64,000 bases of DNA from positions 434,001-498,000 of the forward strand of contig CM030721.1 of assembly GCA_018127085.1 (NCBI GenBank), in the 5' to 3' direction. The stretch's first letter is position 1. Each line of letters opens with the position of its first letter. Under the pieces are notes generated by a model that saw only the letters and a program-made list of their open reading frames with translations, was not told the DNA's origin and searched no databases. A program made the position numbers and the translations under genes. Source of the stretch: Pneumocystis sp. 'macacae'. Taxonomy: Eukaryota; Ascomycota; Pneumocystomycetes; Pneumocystales; Pneumocystaceae. Below are positions 34,412 through 46,737 of the stretch, piece after piece.

Positions 34412-36905
34412 TTATAATGGATAACGCAGATCACTATTGCATTCTAAATGTTGCATCCAGCGTTTCAAAAATCCACCGTTTCTTTCTATAGTTTGAGAAT
34501 CTCCTATAATGCAAAGATGTCTTTTAGGTCTTGTTATAGCCACTATTGTTATTTAGAATTGTATAGTAGAAAAAATAGTACCATTAAGTCTTTTTTTGTC
34601 TGCTAGGAATCCTATTTCTCCTTTTTCATTACTTCTTACTAGTGAAAAAATAATAGCTTCTTTTTCTCGTCCTTGAAATCCATCAATTGTATTTATTTCT
34701 ATTTGTGGATAGTTTCCTTTTAAAACTTCTAATAATAAAGAAACCTTTCATTAGATATAGTAAAATAAAAAATAAACATACTTGAGCACTATAGGGTGTA
34801 ATTACAGCTATATCTTCTTGTTTAACACCAGCATTTAGTAATTTAATAATGTATTCATTTACTAAGGATGCTTCCATTTGATTACTTTTGCTTTCAGAAA
34901 AGGTGTTCATATGTTCACCTTTTTCTGTACTTTCATACATATATGTACCTTGTGTATTATAAAATACTAAAGATTCACGTGTTTCTATGATCTTATAAAT
35001 TGAAAACAAAACTAGTAATTTTTACCTTCAGTGTCATTAACGCCATCTAAATCTTTCAAAAGTCTATTTTCTACACTTTTATCTGGTACTAATTTTCCTT
35101 TATATAACTCATCAGACGGAAATTTACAAATATTTTTATGCATTCTATATTGAATCTCTAAAAGACATTTAATATTATTGCCATGAGTTTTTAAAATTCT
35201 CTCCAGCAAACTAGTAGTAACTATTCTTTCAGAATTGTTATCTAGTTTTGCTTTTACTATTGGTGATAATTGTAAATGATCACCTGCTAAAATAACTTTT
35301 TCCGCATTTATAAGAGGGATCCAAGATTGCTTTTATGTAAATTTAATATATTAAAAAAACAAAACTTACTGCTTCTAAGGCTTGTGATGCTTCGTCTATA
35401 ATTACTACATGGAATTTTTCATTATATAAATATTTCTCACCCGCTCTAAAATTATGTTTTTAAATATAAAAAGAATAAAACAAAATTACCCATGTAATGT
35501 GGTCAAAACAATTATACTTTGTTTTATAATATCATTTATACATTTTTTTTCTCTTTCTTTGTACTCTTTTCTTAATATTTTAACTTCGTTATAAATGGCT
35601 TTACGTTCTTCATATTGAGCTTTTCCAATCTTTTTCAAAGCATCATTTATTTCTTTCCTAAGATCTTGAATGATTTTCCCTTGATTTGAAGTTTTTATAA
35701 CAATATCAAGTGAATGCGATAAAATATGTGGTAAAAGTCTTTCAGGACGACCAATTCTAATTAATGGGATTTTATATTTAGAGAGACGTTCAACAATATT
35801 GTCTATTTAAATTCACAATAATTCTTTATTAACATTAAGAATAAATACCTACAGAGATATTAGATGGTCCACAAACTAATAGACGTTTATTTCTAAAAAC
35901 AAATTGTCGAATAATTTCAATCTAAATATTAATATTAATATAAAAGTCAAATTTATCTACCAAAGTAGAAGTCTTTCCAGTCTAATAAATATTAGTTATC
36001 CAAAAAATATAAAATAGGAAATAACTCCTGGTGGACCATGAATGATGGTAATTTCTTTACTAGCTAAAGCGAACTCAACTGCTTTTTTTTGTTCATTATT
36101 CAACGTATTATCAAAAAGTAAAAAGTCAGATATAGGAGAATCCTTTTCATCCTTTCTCCAAGGCAAAGATGGTTTTTCACGTCCAAGAAGGATCTTTGTA
36201 AGTAATGTCATTTCCTCATCTTTCATTTCTTTAAGTCTAGTAATCGTATCAGACATTCTAATTAACTTTTAGAAACAGATATTATAGAAAAATATAGGAA
36301 CCTTTTAAATATATAATTATTTGCGAGTTTTACACTATAACTTTTAAATCATTAAAATTATGTTGAAAATCTTACATCCAATATTTTTTGGAAGAACTTG
36401 GCAAGTTTTCATCATTTTTGTTAAGAGAAAGTGTAATTTTAATATCCTTAATAACTAAAACCAATGCCTCGAAAGTACTTTCTTCAAAATCTTTATTTTT
36501 TTTGTAAGTTTTACCTTTTTGTGCACTGTATTCTTTGATTCGTACTAAATCGCCTATATGAAACTTATGAGAATACATACGAATTGTAGAGCATGTTCCA
36601 GGGGTATTTTCAAAATCTATAAGACTATGAATACAATATTAGTACAAAAAATATACTATTCCAAAAACTCGCCATCTGCCACCAAGTCCTGTTCTTATTT
36701 TACCAGGAATTAAATTTAGAATAGCCAATCCCTTATAAACTATGTCAGATATAAAACAACCCTATTTTATGTTGAATTATCTTTTTTGCAGTACATCAGG
36801 TTTCAATGTTTGCACAAGACGTGTCATTTCTTCTACTTGTACTGTCTTTTCTTTTTCAATAAATTGAAGTTGTAAATTCAAAAAGTCAAAACTTGAAGAT
36901 TCCAT
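34412..36905 (-). CDS. hcs1: DNA/RNA helicase Hcs1 (SMUBP2/IGHMBP2 family)
   Basis: SF1B helicase related to UPF1; yeast Hcs1 is DNA polymerase alpha-associated helicase A. The start at 36905 gives MESSSFDFLNLQLQFIEKEK. The beta-barrel region contains HIGDLVRIKEYSAQKGK. The motor has LNNEQKKAVEFALASKEITI, IHGPPGTGKTSTLVEII (Walker A), LLVCGPSNISVDNIVERL, VIIDEASQALEAQSWIPL (motif II), VILAGDHLQLSPIVKAK, LLEIQYRMHKNICKFPSD, AVITPYSAQ, TIDGFQGREKEAIIFSLVRS and an ITRPKRHLCIIGDSQTIE motif VI region. It ends NSDLRYPL at 34412. No R3H or AN1 finger follows, so it is the short fungal form. About ten introns of roughly 40-50 nt. Confidence 0.92.
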
Positions 36906-37132
36906 TGAATAAAAATGATATATGAATTCCTAAGCAATCTATCTAACGTTTTTTTTTTGTTTTTATCAAATGTTTTAAAAATTTGCCTATTTTTTTTAGA
37001 AAAAAAGAATGTATAAGATTATAATTACAGTAAGATTCTATTTATTCTATTTAAATCCTTAAAACATTAAGAATACTTCTAATTCATCATTTTATCAATT
37101 TATAAGAAAAAAAATTGGGTTCATCATCGATT

Positions 37133-37648
37133 ATGTCTACCATTGCAAAAGAAAAAAATGAAACAGGTCCTGGGTTATCTCCATTACAGGCATATTTTGA
37201 GCGTATCCCAAGCATTGTTAATGCTTCATTAACACACGTTCTTCATCTTACAAATTTTGATGCTGTTCCTATTTTTACAACTAGCACATCTACTGCGCAG
37301 TTTCAGAATTTGACTTTTCTAAGTATTCTTTTTAGTCATACTTATGAAATGATATCTCGGCTTCAACTTGGGAGACCAAAATGTGTATTTTCTTCTTATT
37401 TTTCTCTTGACAAAGACTCTCCTTTGGGTGCAGAAATGGTCCAAGTAGGTTGTATGGATGATAAATTATCCGAGTCTCGGGAAACAGTAAATTCCTTAGA
37501 TAATTCTAAAAGCTCTTCAGAAACTACACAGAAGGGACTTCCTTTAATTGGATCTGTTGTGGGAACAAAGGGAACTATGGCATCGGCTATTAATATTGCA
37601 AAAGAAATAGAGAAAGTTGCACAAATTGTAATTAAGAACTGGCATTAA
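37133..37648 (+). CDS. Hypothetical protein, 171 residues
   Basis: Not recognised. A single exon from ATG 37133 gives MSTIAKEKNETGPGLSPLQA. The N-terminal two thirds look helical (YFERIPSIVNASLTHVLHL; FLSILFSHTYEMISRLQL). A Ser/Thr-rich linker follows, then a final helix (INIAKEIEKVAQIVIKNWH). No signal peptide or membrane span is evident. It has more balanced base use than its flanks and starts divergently 228 bases from HCS1. Such a layout could fit a small subunit of a complex, but no function is assigned. Confidence 0.6.
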   Translation: MSTIAKEKNETGPGLSPLQAYFERIPSIVNASLTHVLHLTNFDAVPIFTTSTSTAQFQNLTFLSILFSHTYEMISRLQLGRPKCVFSSYFSLDKDSPLGAEMVQVGCMDDKLSESRETVNSLDNSKSSSETTQKGLPLIGSVVGTKGTMASAINIAKEIEKVAQIVIKNWH

Positions 37649-38355
37649 GGGGAAATTAATGCGAAATCCTTTAAAGATTTCAATATACATATTTAGGGTA
37701 AATAGTTTTTTGTTTTAGATTGATTTTTTGTTTTGATAAGTATTTATAGAAATATCTAGATTATCGTATATATACATATAAGTATATATACGTAAATATG
37801 CATAAATATGCATAAATATATATAAATATGTTTCGAGTGTATATATCTAGATAATCATATTTATATTTACTTTGTTGATATGGCAAAAATTATTCTTTTA
37901 ATTCATGTAGTTATTTACTAAAATTGGTTTCTTTAATATTCATACTTTTTAAAAGTTTTGCGTTTAATTTTTAACTTTGAATATTTTAAATATTTTTTTT
38001 ATGAAGCTTATTTTTTTACATTTGAATATATATCCTTATTTAATATTTTAAAACTGTGGAAGGAATAATTATATTTATAAAATGCATTTAATTCCATAAA
38101 TATTTTTGTTTCTTGAATTAAATTGTTTCAGATATTCGATGCATTTTTATATTCAATATTTAGTGCATCAACAAGTTGTACCAGACAAAAAGATTATTCA
38201 GTGCTTGATAAAAAGATATGTAATTGCAATCTCTTTATAATTTTAGGAAACGTTGAAAAATATTTCAAAAAAATATTATATTGAGAATATAAGGTTTTTA
38301 AAAAGATAAAATAATTACTACGTAATTTTACATAACATCTGTACAAAGAAATACA
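37649..38355. other. AT-rich spacer with short ATGCATAAAT repeats
   Basis: About 700 bases upstream of SGF29. Near 37770-37830 there are three degenerate copies of an AAATATGCAT-like unit and alternating TATATACATATA. No coding signal. Confidence 0.5.
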
Positions 38356-39615
38356 ATGTCTAGAAGTCGGCATTTTTCATCCACAGAAAGTTCAGAAGAA
38401 ATGCGTGTTTGGCTAAAGATCGTGAAATATATTGAACAATATGAGAAATATTTAGAACGTGAAAATATGTATAAATTAGATCTTAAAAAAGCACAAGAAA
38501 AACTAGAAGCTGGTAAGTTTCGAATACACAGTAAGTATACTACAATATAAACTAATTTTTATAGAAACGAATATAACATCTATTAAGACATTGCAAAATA
38601 CATATCGAGCAGCTCTTGAAATAATCAATTCTCAAAAGAAGTAGAAAATAAATAAATATTTATATCTTTGGTAATGCATGTTTTTAGTTTACTTCTGCAG
38701 ATGCAAGAAAGTCTTGATATTCTTATTGCACTGCGTCAGGCTACAGAAACAGAAAAAAGTATAGGTAAAGTATATAACTAAATCATATTTAAATCATATT
38801 GCGCTAATGAAATAGAGGATTCAAGACGAAGAAAGAGACGAGTTGAGGAACAAGCACCAGATCTTCCTATTTCTCGTGCAAAAAAATCACGCAAGTATGT
38901 ATAATTATCAGTAAAAATTAATTTTGATAAGTAAATATAGACAAACAACTCGGGAAATATTGCAAGTTGGATCTCAGGTTAAACAATATTTAAAAAGGGT
39001 TAACCATAGCCATTTGATAGTTTGAACATTTATAATAGCTGATTCTAATATGTTATTGTTTAATAATAGTATATTAAAAAATTATCTTCGACAATCTTAT
39101 CAGATGGCTATGCAACCTTAATATAAAATAATGTTTTATTAATAATCTATAGGTGGCATTTCGGCAACCAAAAACAAGAAACAGTCAAGGAGATTGGATT
39201 CAGTGTATTGTCACACGTATTATTGGAGAAGGATCAAAAGCACGATATGAAGTTCAAGATCCAGAACCTGATGAGCACCATCATCCTGGACAGTTTGTGT
39301 ATACTGTTAAATACAATTGAAAAATTGATTTTTCTGTTATAGAATTTATAGAACAGTGGCGTCAAATCTTATTCTGATCCCTAGTAGCTCGGTAGGACTT
39401 CGCCCCTTATCCCCAGGTAGACAAGTTCTTGCGAGATATCCAGAGACAACAACGTTTTATAATGCAGAAGTTATTAGTACAAAGGCAAGTGTTTTTGTAT
39501 ATCTTTTTTTTTCTAAAAGAAATAGAGAGATGGAACATGTAAATTAAGATTTGAAGGGGATGTTGAAAAAGAAACAGAAGTAGAACGAAAACTTGTATTA
39601 GAGGTGAATCAGTGA
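38356..39615 (+). CDS. sgf29: SAGA complex subunit Sgf29 (tandem Tudor)
   Basis: Histone H3K4me-reading subunit of the SAGA HAT module. Start 38356 gives MSRSRHFSSTESSEEMRVWL. A coiled coil follows (EQYEKYLERENMYKLDLKKA, LQNTYRAALEIINSEKF, LDILIALRQATETEKS), then a basic patch (SRRRKRRVEEQ). The Tudor domains start at LQVGSQVAFRQ, with GDWIQCIVTRIIGEGSKARY and EVQDPEPDEHHHPGQF, then ASNLILIPSSSVGLRPLSPG, RQVLARYPETTTFYNAEVIS and a CKLRFEGDVEKETEVERKLV end. The aromatic and acidic positions of the Sgf29 pocket are kept (YEVQDPEPDE and the TTTFYNAEV segment). At least five small introns. The stop at 39615 follows a possible splice donor, so the final residues are uncertain. Confidence 0.87.
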
Positions 39616-39679
39616 ATAATAAAGCTTACGTCCTATATATAGAAATACAAAGAGTGTGCAAAATTCGCATTTGATTGTA

Positions 39680-40005
39680 TTATTTGTCGAAGGATATATG
39701 AGTCGAATCGATATATTCCTTATTTATAATATTTTCAAGAGAATCGTCGTCTTTTTCTTCATCTTTTTCGAGCATTTTTTTTCCGAGTTCAACTGGAAGT
39801 AAACTTTGTTCCATTTCAATGCCTATTTTAACAATTTCTCGGTTTCTCTCCCATAATTCTTTGTGTTTTTCTAATAGCACATGCACACTCTCAGAAAATC
39901 GTTTCAGTAATTCCAATTAGTTTAAAATGATTAAAATTAGGTGAACATATTAATATTTACCAATGGGAAATATGGATCTTTATGTATATTTCCACGAAAA
40001 CTCAT
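39680..40005 (-). CDS. Small hypothetical protein, acidic helical
   Basis: Not recognised. The main exon encodes about 78 residues: ELLKRFSESVHVLLEKHKEL, WERNREIVKIGIEMEQSLLP and an acidic tail (EKDEEKDDDSLENIINK), ending at 39680. A plausible first exon starts at ATG 40005 (MSFRGNIHKDPYFPL) followed by GTAAAT. However, no AG 3' splice site is found before the main exon without losing several of its codons. Either the intron is about 70 nt or translation begins differently. It is tail to tail with SGF29. Confidence 0.45.
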
Positions 40006-40414
40006 GTCATAAAAACCCTAAAACAGATTTAAATATTATATAGTTTGTAAAATTGTATAAGATCTGGTGCTTATATATGTAAGAAATTTTAAAATTTGGG
40101 TCAAAAATATATATTTTTGAATATATTTCACTTAAATAATTTAATTATTAAAATTTTATCGTTTTTTAACAAAGAATTTTTTAATCAACCTTGTAGTTGT
40201 GTTATGTTGGTTTTTTTCTAAATTTCTCAATATCTTATAAATAGTTATATACACTTAATTTTGTTATTTTTCAATGATTGTGCTCTTTAGATTCTGCAAA
40301 AGTGATTGTATAACGATCTACTCGGCAATATCAGTAATCGTATGTTTTTAAAAAAAATCTTTTTAAAATTGTGTTTTTTAAGAAAGAGATTGTAATACTT
40401 TAGCTTTATTAATA
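40006..40414. promoter_or_regulatory. Upstream region of ARP2
   Basis: About 400 AT-rich bases between divergent genes. Nothing specific was recognised. Confidence 0.4.
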
Positions 40415-42041
40415 ATGAATGAAATGCCTATTGGTATTATTATCTTTTTCTTATATTAAAATTCATATAACTAAGGTCAATAGTTGCGGATAATGGAACT
40501 GGATTCGTTAAAGTAGGATATGCAGGTATATAGTATTTAAGATAATGTTCTGCTATTTGGAAGTGGTTTATATTATGCTAGGATCTAATTTTCCTGACCA
40601 TGTTTTTCCTTCAATTGTTGGACGCCCTATACTTCGTGTAGAAGAACAAATAGGAACATCAATTATTAAAGATATTATGGTTGGTGATGAAGCCACTGCT
40701 GCTCGAAATATGCTTCAGATATCATATCCTGTGAGCTTTTGTGCCCTTTTTATCTGATATTTGATAATTTTTAGATGGAAAATGGGATTATTCGGAACTG
40801 GGATGATATGCAGCATCTTTGGTATGTGTACACACTTGAGTTTTAATACTTGATAATTATGATATTTAGGGATTATACTTTTAATGAAAAGCTTAAAATT
40901 GATACAAAAGATCGTAAAATTTTGCTTACTGAACCACCTATGAATCCTCTTGCAAATAGAGAAAAAATGTGTGAAGTAATGATTGAAAAATACGGATTCT
41001 ATGGGATTTCTGTAGCGATTCAAGCTGTTCTTTCCTTATATGCACAAGGCATTTAATTCAATATGCGAAGTGTTTTTATAATATAATATAGGATTAACGA
41101 CCGGTGTAGTTGTAGATTCAGGCGATGGCGTAACTCATATTGTTCCTGTTTATGAAAATGTGGTTTTGAATCACCTTACGCGCAGATTAGATGTCGCAGG
41201 GCGTAGTGTTACACGCAGACTTATTGATTTACTTTTACGAAGGGGATATGCTTTTAATAGAACAGCTGATTTTGAAACTGTTAGACAAATTAAAGAGAAG
41301 CTTTGTTATGTTAGGTATGATGAAGGTTTTTTTAAGTATCTAATTCATGTTTATTAGCTGTGACCTTGAATTGGATAATAAATTATCTGAAGAAACTTGC
41401 GTTTTAGTTGAAAATTATACTCTTCCTGATGGACGTGTGATTAAACTCAGCTCAGAGAGATTTGAAGCTCCAGAATGCTTATTTCAGCCTCATTTAATTG
41501 GAATAGAGCAGCCTGGTATTGCTGAATGTCTTTATAATACAATACAAAGGTAAGTTATCATATTTTTTAAGTTTTATATTGCTTAATTTTTAATTAGTAC
41601 GGATCTAGATATTCGATCATCGTTATTTAAATCTATTGTCTTGTCTGGGGGGACAAGCATGTATCCAGGTATGCTATACTTTTATTAGAGAATTAAATAT
41701 TAAATCAATTAGGTTTTCCAACTAGACTTGAAAAAGAAATTAAACAATTATGGTTAGTAAATGCATTAAATGGGGATCCTACTCGTTTGAACGTATTAAA
41801 AAATTTTATATGATTTTTAGCTTATTTTTTTAGAAATTTAAAATACGAATTGAAGATCCTCCTCGTCGACGACATATGGTATTTTTAGGAGGAGCAGTTC
41901 TTGCTAATATAGTTAAAGATAACGATAGTATGTGGGTAACTAGATATGATTGGAATGAGTAAGAATTTCACTGCATCGTTTAATTTTATTTAATATACTA
42001 GATATGGTAAAAGAGCATTAGAAAAGCTTGGACCCCGTTAA
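40415..42041 (+). CDS. arp2: Actin-related protein 2 (Arp2/3 complex)
   Basis: Nucleation core subunit of Arp2/3, which builds branched actin at endocytic sites. Exon 1 (MNEMPI) is spliced to [15 protein letters not shown], the actin phosphate-1 loop. Further exons give [80 protein letters not shown] (phosphate 2), [60 protein letters not shown] and [20 protein letters not shown]. It ends EKLGPR at 42041. The [20 protein letters not shown] segment is Arp2 type rather than actin. Nine or ten small introns. BZZ1 in this window acts upstream of the same complex. Confidence 0.95.
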
Positions 42042-42201
42042 ATGCACAATATTGAGTCTGAGACTATTATTATATCCAAATATTCTAAAATAAAACTCAT
42101 TAACACTTAAATAAATGTTAATACTTTGTTTAAATTACATATTTAAAAAAATATTTTAAATAAACTCAAATCATACAAAAAATAGACTTTGTTATCAAGA
42201 A

Positions 42202-43179
42202 TTATATCCTCTTTGCATGGCTACTTCCTTGATTTATATTAGAGATTACAAAAGACGTTGGTTTCTCAATTTTTTCATGAGATACCAAGTTGGTTACACT
42301 TATAAAGGGCTTAATAGGTGATGATTTGATACTCGAGGATGAATGCTGATCAGTTTTCCGAACAGGGCTTGCTTTCGATAGTGAAGGTGCAAGTCTAAGA
42401 GGTTTACTTGGAAGATTTTCAGTAGAAACTGTTTTTGGTTGACGTGCATTAAGAGCATTAACTGAAATAACTTTAATTGCACCAGTTCGTTTTTTTTCTG
42501 TTTCTTTTTGAGTTCCTGTCTTTGTTTCTAGTTTTTGATGCATTGAAGAGACAGATGATACACATTGTTTCGTCCGCAATGTTATGGGTGTATTTACTAC
42601 TCTAGTCGTCTTTTTGTTAGGCGAAGTAACATTTTGAGAAAGGCCATGCTTTTGCTGTTGCGGTGATTGCGCTATTTTAGCACGCATTCCTGTTGTGTTA
42701 GATAATCGTGGTACCTTAATCATTGTACTATTTGTGCCAGTTTTTTTAAGTAAATCTGTTGCATACGTTTTTTCCCCTTGAGTCATTGCCCTCATAGGGA
42801 CCTTGGCTCTAATTACTGTACCATTAGCGTATTTTGGTGTAATCACTGTATTAAGTGACGGAGATATCTTTAATATAGGAATTTTGTTCTGAAAAGCTGG
42901 AAATCCTTGAATCGACTCTACACCCATCGATCGGACAGCTATTTTTACATCTGTCTCTGTTTTTACTCCGGATATCGGCGATGATCTGTTTTCAAGCTTA
43001 AGAGCTGCAAATTGCTTTTTTGCTTGGTGGAAGATAATCTCAGATGCTGGTATCGTTCGTTGTGATACCGTCCGAGATCCGCCCGAGTTCTAATTCTCTT
43101 TATGAGCCTGAATTCCTTTTTTTTAGTCAAGTCGTATTACTTTTACTTTTCCTTGTTTTTCGTTTCCTTCTATTCCCAT
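42202..43179 (-). CDS. Hypothetical basic, Ser/Pro/Lys-rich protein
   Basis: Not recognised. The long exon (about 43085 to 42202) is rich in Ser, Thr, Lys and Pro, with repeated SPxK-like sites (KASPVRK, SSPIKPF, TSPNKK) that suggest Cdk-type phosphorylation of a disordered nuclear or microtubule-associated protein. It begins NSGGSRTVSQRTIPASEIIF, then HQAKKQFAALKLENRSSPIS. No ATG lies in that exon before the conserved-looking helix. A first exon at 43179 (MGIEGNEKQGK, donor GTAAAA, acceptor AGAATTAG) gives an in-frame start. No domain was found. Confidence 0.5.
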
Positions 43180-43404
43180 ATCCACCTGTTTTCTTCCGCT
43201 TTTTTCCTAAATTCCTTAAGCTATCTTCAAACTACTTTATTACTTACTTATCTCTTCTTATATATGTAATCTACTTCCAATTTATCTCTTTTTCTTGATC
43301 ATGCCAGATGTCGTTCGTCGACAACACGATTGCATCTCTATGTCCAGCCCACTCATAACAGCGGATATTTTCTCTTAGGGTTAGGTTTAAGGTATCAACG
43401 TCAA

Positions 43405-43915
43405 ATGAACAAAAAGATGGAAGAGAAGGATAAAAAGGAAGGAATTAAAGAATTTAGTGACGAAAAAGATGTATTTATAAATATATTTGTGAATTGAATA
43501 AGAATTTAAGTATTAAGGTGCTTTTTAAGGGAAAAAATCAAGACGAATTAGCATTTTTTTATGGAATATCTCCAGAAACAATCGAAGCAAAACGAGGACA
43601 TGCAGTGCTTATTAAATATAAGAAAACAGAAGATATGGTTAGCGGATATCTCTGGAATATCGATCCGTGGTCTGGAACAGTCTTTGTTTTTCAGGTACGT
43701 TGCAGGAAAAACTGAATAGCGATTAATGGGAGATTTAGAAAAGAGAAAATGAGATGGCGGCAATGCGTGTGGTTATGTCAGATTCAATTTTCAGTATTAC
43801 TTGTAGTAAAAGTATTATATAATTTTCTTGTAATGATTCTATAGTCTTGAATGATAAGGAACCAGTGGCTCTGGACGTTATGGATGCTTATATAAATCTA
43901 GATAAAATAGTCTAA
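43405..43915 (+). CDS. Gemin6-like Sm-fold protein (tentative)
   Basis: Three or four exons. Start 43405 gives MNKKMEEKDKKEGIKEFSDE. An intron (GTATTT to TATTAAG) leads to VLFKGKNQDELAFFYGISPE, then KRGHAVLIKYKKTEDMVSGY and LWNIDPWSGTVFVFQ. A further intron (donor GTACGT) joins MAAMRVVMSDSIFSITC, and a last one joins ILNDKEPVALDVMDAYINLD. The G-x-hhxhDPxSGxVhh pattern resembles the Sm-like strands of Gemin6 (SMN complex, snRNP assembly). This is an inference from one pattern; another small Sm/Lsm-fold protein is possible. Confidence 0.5.
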
Positions 43916-44841
43916 ACATATATGAGATTTGTGCTATAGAATCAAATAATATTAATTTCTTCCTTTTGACTTATATCGTGTTTTTTTTTGACATGGATAA
44001 CATGTTTTTCAGAAATATTTACATGAAGAGATGTTTTAATACAAAATGTAAGAGTTCTATGATTTCGGATTTTGGATACTTTTTTGAATGAATTTACAAA
44101 AAATATATGTATCTGTTTTTACAATATATTTATATTGGATTTTAGGGAAACAAATTATTGAATAGGATGAAAAATCTATAATGTATAGATTTTGTAATAT
44201 AGGTCTCATTCAAAAGGCTATTTTAGTGTTTAGAAGTGTTTTTTTTGTTTTATTGTGTTTTAAGGGCTAATAAATTTGTAATATGATACATAAAGACATT
44301 GAAGTCAAATTATAAAATGGTAGGAAGATTTGGTTATATTATTCTAATTCTAAAACATTCAAGGTGTTCAATTGTCTGTATTTTTATGTTTATATACGAA
44401 AAATTACATATAAGAAAAAACCAAGATTATAGTGGATTATTATATTGTATATAGATCTTCAAAAATACCTATAGAACTGATTTTTAGATAAAAACAGGCA
44501 AAGGTATCTAAAAATATTCATTTTTTTATTATCTTAACTATGACATAAATATGAAACGATGATGAGTAAAGTATAAATCAAGTATTATATAAAAACAAAG
44601 GAATTGCTTAAGATTTTGAAATTGGTTATTAAGGATGTATTCGATGTTTTGCTTTTATTTCTTTTCTCGGATATAATGATGCTCACGTATTAGATGTATC
44701 CGTTACGGTACGGAGACTTTACAACGTATTAAAAAGATAAAAAAACTTTAGAGTCTTTAAGTTTTTAAAAAAAGTTTTTTTCGATTGATTCTCAAGGGAA
44801 TACACGTGTCTGAAGACTTTTACGTTTATTTCCTAGAAATA
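43916..44841. other. AT-rich region upstream of ARF6
   Basis: About 925 bases with no credible reading frame on either strand. It presumably holds the ARF6 promoter and 5' UTR. Confidence 0.55.
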
Positions 44842-45703
44842 ATGGGTAATTCTATGTCTAAATTTATGAGCCGGTTTTTTGGCAATAAAGAGATGCGTAT
44901 TCTTATGCTTGGATTGGATGCAGCAGGGAAAACAAGTATGTTAGAGTTTTTATCTTGCTTGGAAATTTATAAAGTGCAATAGCAATTCTGTATAAGTTAA
45001 AATTGAATCAGAGGTAAAGTAGAGCAAATTTAACGATAATGAATAATATGACAGTGTAACAACTATTCCTACGGTTGGGTTTAATGTAGAAACTGTGGTT
45101 TATAAGAATGTAAAGTTTAACGTATGGGTATGTTTGGTATTGTTTTATTTGATTTAAATATCGAATTATTGGTTTTTAGGATGTAGGGGGACAAGACAAA
45201 ATTAGACCTTTATGGAGACATTATTATACAGGTAGGTTTTTTAAGGATTTAAGAATTTTTGATTGATAGACTTCAGGCACTCAAGGTCTGATTTTTGTAA
45301 TTGATTCGGCTGATAGAGATCGAATTGATGAGGCACGTAAAGAGCTTCATCGAATTATATGTGACCGTGAAATGAGGGATTCTATTTTATTGGTATTTGC
45401 AAATAAGCAGGACTTAGGTGAAGGTTGTTTTTATTATTGTTATTTTCTTGAAGTAAATCTATATAGCTATGTCTCCAGCAGAAGTAACAGAAAAACTTCA
45501 GTTATATAAATTTAACGATAGGATGTGGTACGTCTATCCAAGGTATAACTCTTCATTTTTTTACTTTTCTAAAGATCCTAGCTGTGCAAAAACGGGAGAA
45601 GGTCTTTTCGAAGGACTTGTAATAATATTTTTTTCTTTTAACTTAAAATAATAATATTTAGGCATGGTTGAGTAGTAATGCGAAAACTGTGTTGAAAAAA
45701 TAA
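44842..45703 (+). CDS. arf6: Arf6-type small GTPase
   Basis: Plasma-membrane ARF GTPase for endocytosis and polarised growth. The start at 44842 gives [20 protein letters not shown] with the myristoylated Gly2; the N-terminal MGNS form resembles fission-yeast Arf6. Then [11 protein letters not shown] (P loop), [20 protein letters not shown] (switch 1), [20 protein letters not shown] (switch 2), [31 protein letters not shown] (NKxD) and [32 protein letters not shown] and [13 protein letters not shown] are Arf6-like rather than Arf1-like. Five or six small introns, one right after GKT in the P loop. Ends VLKK at 45703. Confidence 0.92.
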
Positions 45704-45914
45704 TTACTATTTACGCATATGAATGTCATTTAACACTGATGAATATGTTTATTTATATCTAGCTGCTTGCACTTGCTTTTGATATTTTATTTTTACGTTC
45801 ATCACTATTATTTAGGCTGGTTTTTCAACAAATACTAAAGTCATGTCTATCTATTCGCTTGTCTCTTTATTCACTTGTTTGTTAAATCATTTTTTGTTTC
45901 AATTATTACATGTT

Positions 45915-46737
45915 TTAGAATTCATTGTATTTTTTTCGACATTCAATTTCAAATAGTTCTTGCACACATTCAGGAAGTTCCCTAATAACAAGACCTTTAT
46001 ATGAATGTTAAGTATATGTTTCCTGTCTTAAAGAATCTACCTGGTGTGCCTGCGACTAAAGAAAATGATGGTATTACTGAATTTTCCGGTAAAATCGTAC
46101 CATCCTGTATTTCCACACAATCTTTGATAATGCAAAATTTCCCCTATAACAAGTATATTAGCTATTATGTTTTCTTAAAACCGCCATTTAAAGTACTAAC
46201 AATAACACATTGTTTTCCAATTTTAACATATGAACCAATACTTGCTGCTTCTATCATAGAACCTTCACCTATTTGGACAAAATCGCCAATTTTTAATGGA
46301 TAATAGCTGAATATACTACAAGGAGTTTCAACCCTTATATTTTTTTGCTTTTTTGCATACCCTTTATAAGTTTTACTGGGAGGTCGAATTACTGTACCAA
46401 GTGATAAAGAGCAATATTTTCCAATCATAATCGCAATTGATTGCTGAGAACCTTTAAATCTCCTCAAATCACCACGAATTGTACATTCTGCGTGAATTAT
46501 AGTCTATTTACTCTTAATATTTTGTAAAAAAAGCTTATGTCGGAGCAATACTTTTCCGCCAAGAATGATGTTTTGAGAACCTAAAATTGTTGTTCGAACA
46601 CGAGAAATTTTATTTCCTGTATCCTTCTAGGACATCAGTATCAGCAGACTCATTAACAATGTTTTTTGTAGCTTTTTCTGGCTTTTATATAGGTATAAAT
46701 AGCTTACCGTTTCAATATATTCTTTTGATTTTGTCAT
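45915..46737 (-). CDS. Dynactin subunit 5 (p25)
   Basis: Left-handed beta-helix subunit at the pointed end of dynactin, needed for cargo binding. The start at 46737 gives MTKSKEYIET. Exons then read TGNKISRVRTTILGSQNIIL and GGKVLLR, TIIHAECTIRGDLRRF, GKYCSLSLGTVIRPPSKTYK, PLKIGDFVQIGEGSMIEAAS and IGSYVKIGKQCVIV. Further exons give KDCVEIQDGTILPENSVIPS and FSLVAGTPG, then ELPECVQELFEIECRKKY with TAA at 45915. Hexapeptide-repeat spacing, the VIRPP motif and the C-terminal LPECxQEL are p25 hallmarks. A short insertion follows KTYKGYAKKQKN. Tail to tail with ARF6. Confidence 0.87.

Noticed and set aside
43375..43388. TTAGGGTTAGG resembling a telomeric repeat
   Set aside because: Only about two units, embedded between genes with normal spacing; chance or an internal relic at most.
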